NCBI GenBank assembly: GCA_963752325.1
Contig: CAVVXU010000007.1
Location: forward strand, 62,001 to 126,000
Direction of reading: 5' to 3'
Length of the DNA stretch: 64,000 nt
Source: CAVTJL01 sp963752325
GTDB lineage: Bacteria; Pseudomonadota; Alphaproteobacteria; Geminicoccales; Geminicoccaceae
Shown here: positions 1 to 8,335 of the stretch, piece after piece
How positions within the stretch are numbered: the first letter of the stretch is position 1
How the letters are laid out: the number at the start of each line of letters is the position of its first letter
The notes under the pieces: generated by a model
The model's input: the letters and a program-made list of their open reading frames with translations, nothing else
Told to the model about the DNA's origin: nothing
The model's database searches: none
Position numbers and translations under genes: made by a program

Positions 1-1015
1 TTCAATCCGCACTCGCTGATCGCAGCGCGGCTGCTGACCAGGAGCACCGAGACCACGGTCGACCGTGCCTTCCTTGAGCGGCGGCTTGCCCGCGCGCTGG
101 CGGTTCGCGACCGGCTGTTCGAGCAACCCTACTATCGGTTGGCTCATGCCGAGGGTGACGCGCTGCCGGGGCTTGTCGTAGACCGGTTCGGGGATGTCTG
201 CGTCGCTCAGCTCAACAGCGCGGGCGTCGCGGCGCTCAAGGGCGAGGTGGTGGGGGCCCTCGACAACCTGCTGCGGCCGCGCGTCATTGTGCTGCGGAAT
301 GATAGCCCGGTCCGAGAGCTCGAGGGGCTGTCCCTGGAGATCGAGACTGCCAAGGGCGAGGCCCCGGGACGTCATGACGTCGAGGAGAATGGTCTCGTCT
401 TCGCGGCTGACCTTGGGGGTGGGCAGAAGACGGGCTGGTACTTCGACCAGCGGGAAAATCGTCAATTCGCAGCGCGGCTGGCCGCCGGGCAGGACGTGCT
501 CGACCTCTACAGCTATGGCGGCGGCTTCGGGCTGGCCGCGGCTGCGGCCGGTGCCCGCCGCGTCCTCTGCGTGGACCGTGCCGAGCCGGCGCTGGCGCTC
601 GCCCGCGAGAGCGCCGAGCGTCAGGGTGTGCTCGATCGCTGTGATTTCGAGAGGGACGAAGCGTTCGCCGCGATCGATGGCCTGACCCAGGAGCGGCGCC
701 GATTCGGGCTCGTGGTCGCAGACCCGCCCGCCTTCGTCCGCAGCCGCAAAGATCTGCCGACCGGGCTCAAGGGCTACCGCAAGCTCGCCCGTGGCGTGGC
801 CGGGCTGGTGGCGGAGGCGGGGTTTCTCTGTATTGCCTGCTGCTCGCACAATGTCCCGGAGGACCAGTTCCTGGCGGAGACACATGCCGGCATCCGATCG
901 GCCGGCCGTAGTGCCCGTCTCCTCCATCGGGCCGGTGCCGGTCCGGATCACCCGGTCCATCCTGCCCTGCCCGAGATCGGCCTACCTGAAGTTTCTCGTC
1001 TACGCCCTCGACTGA
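1..1015 (+). CDS. rlmI: Class I rRNA methyltransferase, RlmI-like (5' end outside the window, frame disturbed near the end)
   Basis: This is a SAM-dependent methyltransferase of the RlmI family, which makes m5C in 23S rRNA. The frame is open from the first base, so the start lies outside the window. The first residues FNPHSLIAARLL belong to the N-terminal part of the family. GGGQKTGWYFDQREN and the glycine-rich LYSYGGGFGLAAA are the SAM-fold motifs, and VADPPAF is the catalytic loop region. After HPALPE, near position 976, one extra base pushes the frame into unrelated residues. Dropping that base gives SAYLKFLVYALD followed by a stop at 1015, which is the family C-terminus. The exact rRNA target (RlmI versus a close paralogue) is inferred. 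Confidence 0.8.
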
Positions 1016-1071
1016 CATGCCGTGCGCCGGCCGAAATCGCGTGATCGGTTGTTGAACGTCCGACTCATTTC

Positions 1072-1084
1072 GTCCTAAAAGGAC
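1072..1084. promoter_or_regulatory. Small perfect dyad upstream of the type I secretion gene
   Basis: GTCCT-AAA-AGGAC is a perfect 5-bp inverted repeat about 50 bp before the ABC transporter start. It could be an operator or only a weak hairpin. No T-run follows, so it is not a good intrinsic terminator. Confidence 0.25.
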
Positions 1085-1132
1085 TATCATCCCATCCATC
1101 GGTCATCGCCGCCATCCTGAGGAGCGAGCGCG

Positions 1133-3287
1133 ATGACGATCTCCACTGTTGGCCCGAATCCTGACGACGGGCCGGACTCCGAGGGCGAGGGGCAACATCT
1201 CGTTCTTTTGGCGTTCCATCACCTCTGCGGGCTTCTCGAGCGTCCCCACAGCATGGCGGAGCTGAGGGCGGCGGCACCCGCCATCGACGGGGAGCTCGGT
1301 GTCCGCGGCCTCCTGACGATGGGCGAGCGTCTCGGGCTGAGAGGCCGCCTCGAGCGCCCGAGCCGCCGCCGGCTCGAGCAGTTGCCGGTGCCCTTCCTCC
1401 TGCTGGGCCGCAAGCCCGGCGAGGCATGGGTCGTGAGGGGACGGACCGGTCGGCATCTGGTGCTCGTCGAGCCCAAGCGCGGGCGTGGCATCCGCTCACA
1501 CGGCGCGAAGTGTCGTCCGGATGGCTGGAGCGGCCCTGCTGTTCCGGCCAGCGGAACCGACCGAGCACGCCGCCCATTCCTCCTGGCGCCAGGCGCTGAG
1601 ACGTCGGCTCTGGCGGCCCCTGGCCGAGGTGGCCCTCGCTTCGGCGGTCATCAATCTCCTGGCCCTCGCGACACCGCTCTTCATGATGACCGTCTATAAC
1701 CGCGTCATCAGCCATGCCGCACTTCAGACCCTCGACGTTCTTGCGATCGGGATGCTCAGCCTGTTCGTGTTCGAGCTGATGCTGCGCGCGCTACGCGGTC
1801 ATGTCGCCAGCCACACGGGGGCGCGCCTCGACGTGGCGATTGGTGGCGAGGTTGTGCACCGGCTCCTCCAGCCTACCCTACCGCGCCTTCGAGGGGGCGG
1901 CCAGCGGCGCCCTGGTCGAGCGGGTCCGTCAGCTCGACCAGCTCAGAAGCTTTCTCACTGGTCAGCTGCCGCTGCTTCTTGTCGACCTCGCCTTTGTCGG
2001 GCTGTTCGTCGGAGCGCTCGTCGTGCTCGCGCCGACCTGGCGTGGCTGACCGTCGCGGCCATGCCGCTCTTCGTTCTCCTCTCGGCCGTGGCGCATCGTC
2101 GCCAGCGGACCCTCGGGCGGGTGGCCGCCGGTGCCGCAACGCAGAAGGCGGCCTGTCTCGGCGAGGCCGTCGGTCAGGCGTTGACCGTCAAGGGGCTGGG
2201 CCTAGAGCCGGCTATGGAGCGGCGATTCGAGCGCCGACTCGTCGACAGCGCCTGGGCGAGCTTCAGGGCGGGCAGCCTTACCAATCTCGTTGGCTCGCTA
2301 GGGCAGGCGCTCCAGCACCTGACGGCATTGGGCGTCGTCTATCTCGGGGCCCGCCAGATCGTCGCCGGTGATCTGTCGATAGGGGCCCTCGTTGCCGCAA
2401 ACATCCTCTCTGGCCGTGCGCTGGCGCCGATGCGGCAGGTCTTCTGTCGCATGGCAGCAGGTGCAGCAGGCGCGGGAAATCCTCCATCACCTCGACGCGG
2501 CGCTGGCCGCACCCACCGAGGCTCTGCGATCTCGGCGCGGACCCCCAGCGGCTGCGCGGCCGGCTCTGCTTCGAGGCCGTCACGTTCCGCTATGCCGAGG
2601 CGGGGCCACCTGCGATCGACGCCCTCTCGCTCGATATCGAGCCGGGCACGATGACGGGCATCGTCGGAGCGCCGGGCTCGGGGAAGAGCACGCTCGTGAA
2701 GCTGCTCCTCGGGCTTGAGGCCCCGAGCCAGGGACGTGTCCTCGTGGACGGCGTCGACCTCCGCCAGATTGCGCCCGCGGCTTATCGAAGCCAGATCGGC
2801 GCCGTCCCTCAGGAGGTCCAGCTCTTCGCTGGGACCATCGCCGAGAATATCGGCATCGGCGCTGCCGACCGGGCGCTGCCCCGGATCGTGGCGGCGGCGA
2901 AGTTCGCGGGCATCCACGACACGATCCAGAAGCTGCCCGATGGGCTACGACACCGTCCTCGGTCCTGGCGGCACAGGCCTTTCGATGGGCCAGCGCCAGC
3001 TCATCGCCATCGCCCGGGCCCTCCTGCGCAATCCGCGCGTCCTCGTCCTCGACGAGGCCACGAGCGCCCTCGACAGTGCCACCGAGGCCTATCTGCTCCA
3101 AAACCTCCGGCGCGCCGGCAGCGGGCGCACGCTCGTCATGGTGACGCATCGTCGGGGCGTGCTCGCAGCCTGCGATCGCGCGATCCTGCTGCAGGGCGGC
3201 CGCGTTCTTCGAGCCGGCAGCCCTGGCGAGATCGCTGGCCTCATCGAGCCGAGCCGGCGTCGAGCCGGCCTGCACGCGGTAAGCTGA
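1133..3287 (+). CDS. Type I secretion system permease/ATPase with degenerate C39-like N-terminal domain (frame broken at six points)
   Basis: This is the inner-membrane ABC exporter of a type I secretion system, HlyB/PrtD-like. The N-terminal part (1133-1475) is a C39-peptidase-like domain with no catalytic cysteine motif, as in RTX exporters. The membrane domain follows (PLFMMTVYNRVISHAALQTLDV, LTGQLPLLLVDLAFVGLFVG). The ATPase has Walker A GAPGSGKST, signature LSMGQRQ and Walker B VLVLDEATSALDS. To join these the frame must shift near 1476, 1872, 2452, 2516 and 2945 (one extra base each) and near 2040 (one missing base). With those changes the gene has 717 codons and a normal domain order. 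hlyD follows at once. No secreted RTX substrate or TolC-like partner lies in the window, so the cargo is unknown. Confidence 0.8.
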
Positions 3288-3297
3288 GGCTAGGCCG

Positions 3298-4621
3298 ATG
3301 CTGGCCCGGACCGACGATCATCGGTGCATTCCACGATGCCCGCTCGCTGATCGAGAGCCGCACGACACCACTGGCAGGATCCCTGATCCTCATCATCGCC
3401 ACGCTTCTCGTGGCTCTGGTCGGCTGGATGGCGTGGGCCCATGTGGACGAGGTGGTGAGGGCCCCCGGGCAAGTCGAGCCGGCGGGGCGGGTCAAGGTGA
3501 TCAACCACCCGCGTGGCGGCCGCGTTGCCGAGATCCTCGTGAGCGACGGTCAGCGTGTCGTCGCCGGACAGCCGCTGGTCCGCCTGGACCCGGAGATACG
3601 GCAGGACCAGTATGCCGAGCTCCAGGGGCGCCTCCAGGTCAAGCAGATGGAGGTGGCGCGTCTGAGGGCGGAGGCGGACGGCACGCCACTCCCTCTTGAG
3701 GCGGGCGTGGCCGCCGCCCGCCCAGACCTCGTCGGCTCCGAGATGCGACTGATGGCCGCGCGCGCCGAGGCCTATGCGGCCAAGCACGAGACCCTCGGGC
3801 GCGCCGTCGAGGCCCGTCGCAGCGAGTTGCGGACGGCGGGCGCCGAGCTGGGCAGGCTTCGGAATGGCTCGACATTGTTGCGCCAGCAGCTCGAGGCGGT
3901 GACCCAGCTCGCCGATCGCGGGCTTTATCCCAAGCTCAAGCTCGTCCAGCTGCAACAGCAGGTGAGCGACGCCGAGGGCGAGCTGAAGAAGACCGAGGCG
4001 GGCCTCGCAGCCGCACAGGCGGCGCTTGCCGAAAGCCAAAGCAGGCTCGCGGGGCTCGAGAAGGATTGGCACAGTCAGGTTTTGATGGAGCTGAGCGACG
4101 CGACGGCCGAGCGCGATCGACTCGAGGAGCAGAGCGAAGGCCAGCGGGGGCTGCTCGACGGGCTGGTGGTGAGAGCCCCTGTGGCGGGCGTGGTGCAGGA
4201 TCTTGCGGTCGCGGCTTCCGGTCAGTCCGTCGGAGCCAACGAGCCGCTGATGAAGCTGGTGCCGACCGACGAGGGGCTGGTGGTCGAGGCTCGGGTTGCC
4301 AATGACGACATCGGCAGGATCAGGCTGGGCTTGCCCGCCACCATCAAGGTCCGGACCTTCGACTTCCTGCGCCACGGCGTGCTCGAGGGCCGCATCACCA
4401 AGATCGCAGCGGACGTCACACCAGAGCCGGGGAGGGGTTCCCCGTCCTACGTCGTCGTCATAGCGACGGAGCGCGACCACCTGGGGCCGAAGCCGGGGGA
4501 CCTCGAGGTGGCGCCTGGCATGGTCGTCGACGTGGAGGTCAAGACCGGCGAGCGGACGATCCTGTCCTATCTGACGGAGCGGATCTGGCGCGTGCGGGAC
4601 GCGGCCTTCCGCGACGGCTGA
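3298..4621 (+). CDS. hlyD: HlyD-family membrane fusion protein of type I secretion
   Basis: This is the periplasmic adaptor that couples the upstream ABC exporter to an outer-membrane channel. One transmembrane segment lies near the N-terminus (LAGSLILIIATLLVALVGWM). It is followed by the biotinyl-lipoyl-like segment (RGGRVAEILVSDGQRVVAGQ), a long alternating coiled-coil region rich in Ala, Glu, Arg and Leu, and the second lipoyl half and beta-barrel (VRAPVAGVVQDLAV, MKLVP, GMVVDVEVKTGERTILSYL). The C-terminus TERIWRVRDAAFRDG is typical. The ATG at 3298 is out of phase with the body; one extra base near 3330 in ATTCCACG accounts for this and gives 440 residues. It starts 10 bp after the ABC gene and ends 6 bp from the convergent lipoprotein gene. 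Confidence 0.85.
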
Positions 4622-4627
4622 CGGTGG

Positions 4628-5020
4628 TCATTTCAGGGATCGCTGCGGCCCGCTCATCCCGACGACGTCGAGGCGGCCGCCCGGGCTCTTGTTGATCACG
4701 AAGGTCCGCTGGTTCCAGCCCTGACAGCGGAAGGGCCGGATGAACACGTCCCGATCGCCGAAGTCGTCGGACTGGTACCAGTAGCGGAGATCGAGAACGA
4801 GCCGTGTCGGCGTATCCTCGACCACCTGCTGGACCGTGATGGCACCCATCTGTGGAAGGATGCAGTTGGCGCCCTGCTCCCAACCGCGGCGATCATAGTA
4901 GTTGATGATTTTGAGCTGCAGGCCAGGATAGCCGGCGACGGCCGGGCCTTGATAGCCGCAGGCGGAAAGCGCCAGCGCGCCAAGCGCCATCAACCAGATG
5001 GGTCCTGATCGGTATCTCAT
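4628..5020 (-). CDS. Small lipoprotein of unknown function
   Basis: This 130-residue protein has a clear lipoprotein signal: positive start MRYRS, hydrophobic stretch WLMALGALAL and lipobox LSAC, so Cys21 would be lipidated. The mature part contains YYDRRGWEQGANCILPQMG, conserved-looking Trp/Tyr residues and further cysteines that could form a disulfide. I recognise no domain. Its start overlaps the stop of the upstream histidine kinase gene by 4 bp (ATGA), so the two are probably translated together. The lipoprotein might work with the kinase's periplasmic sensor domain, but this rests only on gene position. Confidence 0.7.
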   Translation of the reverse strand: MRYRSGPIWLMALGALALSACGYQGPAVAGYPGLQLKIINYYDRRGWEQGANCILPQMGAITVQQVVEDTPTRLVLDLRYWYQSDDFGDRDVFIRPFRCQGWNQRTFVINKSPGGRLDVVGMSGPQRSLK

Positions 5021-6429
5021 TCCGCTGCCACCGTGCCCGCGATTGCGCGCGAGGGGAGAATGAGCTCGAAGGTCGTTCCTCCAGGTCCCGTCTCGACGAG
5101 CCGCACATCGCCGCCATGGGCGCGCATGATCTCGCGGCAGATGGCGAGGCCAAGGCCGCTGCCTCCAGGCTTGGTGGAGCCCGAAAAGGTCGCGAACAGT
5201 TGAGGCAGGACGAGGTCCGAGATACCTGATCCGGTGTCAGATACAATCACCCGCACCTCGTCCGGGTCCTGCACCACACTCACCTGGACCGTCCCTCCGC
5301 TCTCCGCCATCGCCTCACGGCTGTTGCGGCCCAGATTGAGCAGCACGCGATAGAGCTGGTCCCGGTCAGCCGTGATCTCGAGGCCGGCCGGTCCCTCGTT
5401 CCGCCAGGTAAGCCATGGGCTGTCGGCTCTCACCGTCTCCGCCACCTCGTCCAGCAGGGGCGGCAGCGCAAAGCGGGTGAAGCTTGGCTCGCGGGGCTGC
5501 TCACGGGCGAAACCCAAGGTGTCGATACAAAGGCGGATGGCCCGGTCGAGTGAGCCGACCAATCGCGGCGCCACTTTGCGCACGGCGGGATCGGCGCTCG
5601 CCTCGAGACGATCGGATATCAGCACGGCGGAAGCCAGGATGTTCTTGAGGTCGTGGCTGAGCTTGCCCACCGCTGCGCCGAGCGCCGCCAGACGAGTCTT
5701 CTGGGCCAGCGCCTGGCGCAGGTCGCGCTGCATGTCGGCGAGCTCCCGCTCGACGATGCCGATCTCGTCCGCCCTCCCGGACGGCCTGCGGTCGGCGCTC
5801 CGATCCTCGGGCCTTTGCCTGAAGCTCGCAAGACCCTGGGTGATTGATCGAAGCGGCATGACGATCATGCGCCTCAGGCTGAGGAAGAGAAGGGTCGCCA
5901 TGATGCCTGAGAGCACGAAGGAGAGCTCGACGATGCGACGGGAGTAGTCGAGCATGGCAGCCCGCAGGGGATCCTCGTCCAGCGTGATGTCGATCGTCAT
6001 GTCCTTGTCCATCGGTGAGGGGCCGATGACACGGATCAGCTGCCGAGGCCGCGCCGCCAGCGTCTCGAGGCTGTCGAGGACGAGGAGCGCCGGCGTGGGG
6101 TTGCGCAGGTCGTAGACGCGATCAACCGGCATCATCTTGCCGAGCATGCGTTCGGCACGTGGAGCCCAGAGGGTGATGGAGCGGACGCCGGCGTGGCTCA
6201 GCAGCTGAGCCTCCAGATCTGCCGGCAGGGAGCCTTCATGAGGCACCTCCAGGCTGAGGGATGCGAGCCGTGCCGCAGCCAGATGCTCTTGAAGGTAGGT
6301 GAGGCGGAAGCGGGCGATCGAGGGCACATAGATCAGCACCTCGCCCAGCAGCAGGAAGGCGATCGCGAGGAGCAGAATTCGCGCCGAGAGGCCTCGGCCC
6401 GGCGCCGGACGATCGCTCGGGCCGGCCAT
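5017..6429 (-). CDS. Membrane sensor histidine kinase (orphan)
   Basis: This 470-residue two-component sensor kinase has transmembrane helices at about 17-38 and 165-185, enclosing a periplasmic sensor of about 125 residues. A HAMP-like linker follows. The dimerisation box KLSHDLKNIL places the phosphorylated histidine at H259. The ATPase domain has an N-box with NLGRNSREAM (about 366-375), G1 VSDTGSGI and G2 GGSGLGLAICREI (about 422-434). The short HDLKN-type box resembles kinases that sense through HAMP in alphaproteobacteria. No response regulator is next to it. The downstream partner is a lipoprotein whose start overlaps this stop. The signal and the partner regulator are unknown. Confidence 0.9.
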   Translation of the reverse strand: MAGPSDRPAPGRGLSARILLLAIAFLLLGEVLIYVPSIARFRLTYLQEHLAAARLASLSLEVPHEGSLPADLEAQLLSHAGVRSITLWAPRAERMLGKMMPVDRVYDLRNPTPALLVLDSLETLAARPRQLIRVIGPSPMDKDMTIDITLDEDPLRAAMLDYSRRIVELSFVLSGIMATLLFLSLRRMIVMPLRSITQGLASFRQRPEDRSADRRPSGRADEIGIVERELADMQRDLRQALAQKTRLAALGAAVGKLSHDLKNILASAVLISDRLEASADPAVRKVAPRLVGSLDRAIRLCIDTLGFAREQPREPSFTRFALPPLLDEVAETVRADSPWLTWRNEGPAGLEITADRDQLYRVLLNLGRNSREAMAESGGTVQVSVVQDPDEVRVIVSDTGSGISDLVLPQLFATFSGSTKPGGSGLGLAICREIMRAHGGDVRLVETGPGGTTFELILPSRAIAGTVAAE

Positions 6430-6513
6430 GATGCACGTTCCCGTTCCCCGATGACCCCAAGGCGGGGCTTTTAGTCTGGCCCGGCCCGACTGGCAAATCA
6501 GTCGTCCTGGAGG

Positions 6514-7336
6514 TCATCGGGCGCGGTTCAGTGCCCAGTCGAACTCGAAGCCGTCGATATGACTGATCTGCTGCAGCCTCATCGCCATGTCGGGCGAGGC
6601 GTAAGCGAGGAGATGGTGGATGATACCGGCCTCGCTCCCGCCGAACTCGGCCTTGTGCCATTCGTACAGCTCGGAGACGATCAGCCGATCACCGATGATT
6701 GTGACGCCCCTTGCGCTGTTCACGTAGGCGATCGCGGCCGCATCGAGCTGGTTGTCGATGGTCGATGCGCTGTAGGGTATGGGGCGTAGGCTCGGGCAGC
6801 CTATGGCGGCGCAGCTCAGGGCATAGATGGTGCGTGAATCGCGCCAGATCGGCAGCAGAATGCCTTGCTCGATGTCGTCGAGCGACAGGGGCTTTCCCTC
6901 GACATGCGCAATCTTCTCCTTCCAGGGCCCAGAGGCTGCGCCATTGGATGCGCCGCCGATGTCGCGAATCGAATCGATCGGATAGCGCTGAAGCACCTGT
7001 CGGACGGCGAGCGCATTGTAGAGGTTGATCCAAAACGCCAGCTGCTCGGGCGCGCGAGTAGCGCGAGACGGGCGTGGCCTCCAGGCTCGTCAGGTAGCGC
7101 TGAAGCGATCGCTGGTCCGCGGGCGTCACTGCGCCGTAGGCTACGAGGCTCAGTCCATCGGCTCTGGTCCTCACATAGCGCGCGAGGAAGGCCGTCCAGG
7201 CCTCGTTGTCCACCGCCATGGTGCTGTTCGGATCGTGGGCCTGAAATCGAGCCCAGCGTGCTTCCTCCGACGCCGCGGAAGTGGCCATCGCTAGAAGGAC
7301 GAGAAGGGTGACCAGAATGGCAGGGCGCCGGCACAC
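6514..7336 (-). CDS. DUF547 secreted protein (one frameshift)
   Basis: This DUF547-family protein has no established biochemical role. GTG at 7336 is the preferred start because it gives a clean signal peptide (basic CRRPAI, then LVTLLVLLAMATSAASE). The domain includes LARYVRTRADGLSLVAYGAV, then TPVSRYSRA, EQLAFWINLYNALAVRQVL and GCPSLRPIPYSA, with a Cys/His-type motif seen in this family. Between SRYSRA and EQLAFW, near 7064, one extra C splits the frame. Removing it gives 274 codons, the usual family length. The gene is divergent from the rpmH operon. The stop is followed by about 85 bp to the kinase gene start, so a common operon is possible but uncertain. Confidence 0.8.
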
Positions 7337-7440
7337 GCTGGGGTCTCCGAGAACGTCGCAATTCGCACCGGGGCCTCTTAGACCATCGTCGCCACCGACA
7401 GAGCTCCTCAAATTCAGGTGAGCCGTGTGGACCCGCGTGT

Positions 7441-7469
7441 TTGACACTGGCATGGGGGGTCACTATACC
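7441..7469 (+). promoter_or_regulatory. Sigma-70 type promoter of the rpmH-rnpA-yidD-yidC operon
   Basis: A perfect -35 TTGACA at 7441-7446 and a -10 TATACC at 7464-7469 are separated by 17 bp. They sit about 47 bp before the rpmH start, with the predicted transcription start near 7476. No other good promoter is visible ahead of this operon. Confidence 0.75.
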
Positions 7470-7515
7470 GCCGTGCGACGATTTCCGCGTTTTCCGCGAT
7501 TCAGAGGTGATCCAA

Positions 7516-7650
7516 GTGAAGCGTACCTACCAGCCGAGCCGGCTCGTGCGGAAACGCCGCCATGGCTTCAGATCCAGAATGTCGACTGTGGGAGGCCGCA
7601 AGGTGATCGCGTCCCGCCGGTCGCGCGGTCGCAAGCGGTTGTCCGCCTGA
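7516..7650 (+). CDS. rpmH: Ribosomal protein bL34
   Basis: This is the 44-residue large-subunit protein bL34. The sequence VKRTYQPSRLVRKRRHGFRS and the ending RSRGRKRLSA are diagnostic. GTG at 7516 is the start: it gives the exact family length and has the Shine-Dalgarno-like AGAGGTGA just upstream. An in-frame extension to 7441 would run through the promoter and is not credible. It is the first gene of the rpmH-rnpA-yidD-yidC cluster, the widespread bacterial order linking ribosome and RNase P production to membrane protein insertion. Confidence 0.95.
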   Translation: MKRTYQPSRLVRKRRHGFRSRMSTVGGRKVIASRRSRGRKRLSA

Positions 7651-7679
7651 CCGCCACGGCGGGTGAGCCAGCCTCCGTT

Positions 7680-8039
7680 GTGACACGGCTCAAGCGCCGT
7701 GCCGAGTTCGTTGCGGCTTCTCGAGGTGCGCGATGGAACTCGGCGGCGTTCGTGCTGCAGTGCGTCAGGCGGAGCGGGCCAGGTGGTGAGCGGGCGATCG
7801 GTGTGGGCTTCACGGCGACAAAGCGCCTCGGGGTGGCGGTTGTACGAAACAGGGCACGCCGTCGGCTCCGTGAGGCGGCCAGGATGGTTTTTCCTGAGAT
7901 CGGACGGCCCGGCTTCGACTATGTGCTCGTCGCTCGGCCAATGGCGCTGGAATGCGATTTCCAGGATCTGAAGGCGGCGCTCCGCGAAGCTGTCAGCCGG
8001 ATAGCGGATCGGGCGGGCAAGGCGCGCGTCCGGGCCTGA
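7680..8039 (+). CDS. rnpA: Ribonuclease P protein component
   Basis: This is the protein subunit of RNase P, which trims the 5' leader of pre-tRNA together with the catalytic RNA. The family signature RNRARRRLREAAR follows GVGFTATKRLGVAVV, and the N-terminus TRLKRRAEFVAASRG is typical. GTG at 7680 is chosen as the start, giving 119 residues. The longer open frame upstream overlaps rpmH in another phase and is not used. It lies 29 bp after rpmH, and yidD follows within about 10 bp, so all are probably on one transcript. Confidence 0.9.
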   Translation: MTRLKRRAEFVAASRGARWNSAAFVLQCVRRSGPGGERAIGVGFTATKRLGVAVVRNRARRRLREAARMVFPEIGRPGFDYVLVARPMALECDFQDLKAALREAVSRIADRAGKARVRA

Positions 8040-8047
8040 TTGCGCGG

Positions 8048-8302
8048 TTGCTGCGCGGCTTGGTGTTGCTATATCGGCTGGTCATATCGCCGCTGGTTGG
8101 GCCGCGGTGCCGTTTCCTGCCAACCTGTTCCGAGTATGCGCTCGATGCGCTGGCCACACATGGTGCCGTCCGTGGTGGCTGGCTGACCCTGCGGCGGATC
8201 GGCCGCTGTCACCCCTGGGGGGGATCGGGCTATGATCCGGTGCCTCCCATGCCTTCGCGGGCCGAGAAGGGGCTCGCTCATCGTCACGCCGCCCGCCATT
8301 GA
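8048..8302 (+). CDS. yidD: Membrane protein insertion efficiency factor YidD
   Basis: This is a short amphipathic inner-membrane-associated protein thought to help YidC-dependent insertion. The core GPRCRFLPTCSEYALDAL and RRIGRCHPWGGSGYDPVP is diagnostic, including the family's conserved cysteines. The start is uncertain. TTG at 8048 is the first usual start codon in frame and gives 84 residues, but three more homologous residues (I-A-R) precede it, so a rare ATT or CTG start overlapping the rnpA stop is possible. It is followed by yidC after about 33 bp. Confidence 0.85.
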   Translation: MLRGLVLLYRLVISPLVGPRCRFLPTCSEYALDALATHGAVRGGWLTLRRIGRCHPWGGSGYDPVPPMPSRAEKGLAHRHAARH

Positions 8303-8335
8303 GCGCGTAGAGCGGTCAAGGAGCTCATCGCCGTC

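Noticed and set aside
1133..3287. Calling the type I secretion ABC gene a pseudogene
   Set aside because: Similar one-base breaks affect essential genes across the window, and the corrected gene has complete exporter motifs, so sequence error is likelier than decay.
7337..7515. Possible replication origin beside rpmH
   Set aside because: rpmH is often near dnaA/oriC, but there is no dnaA and I see no cluster of DnaA boxes (TTATNCACA-like) here.
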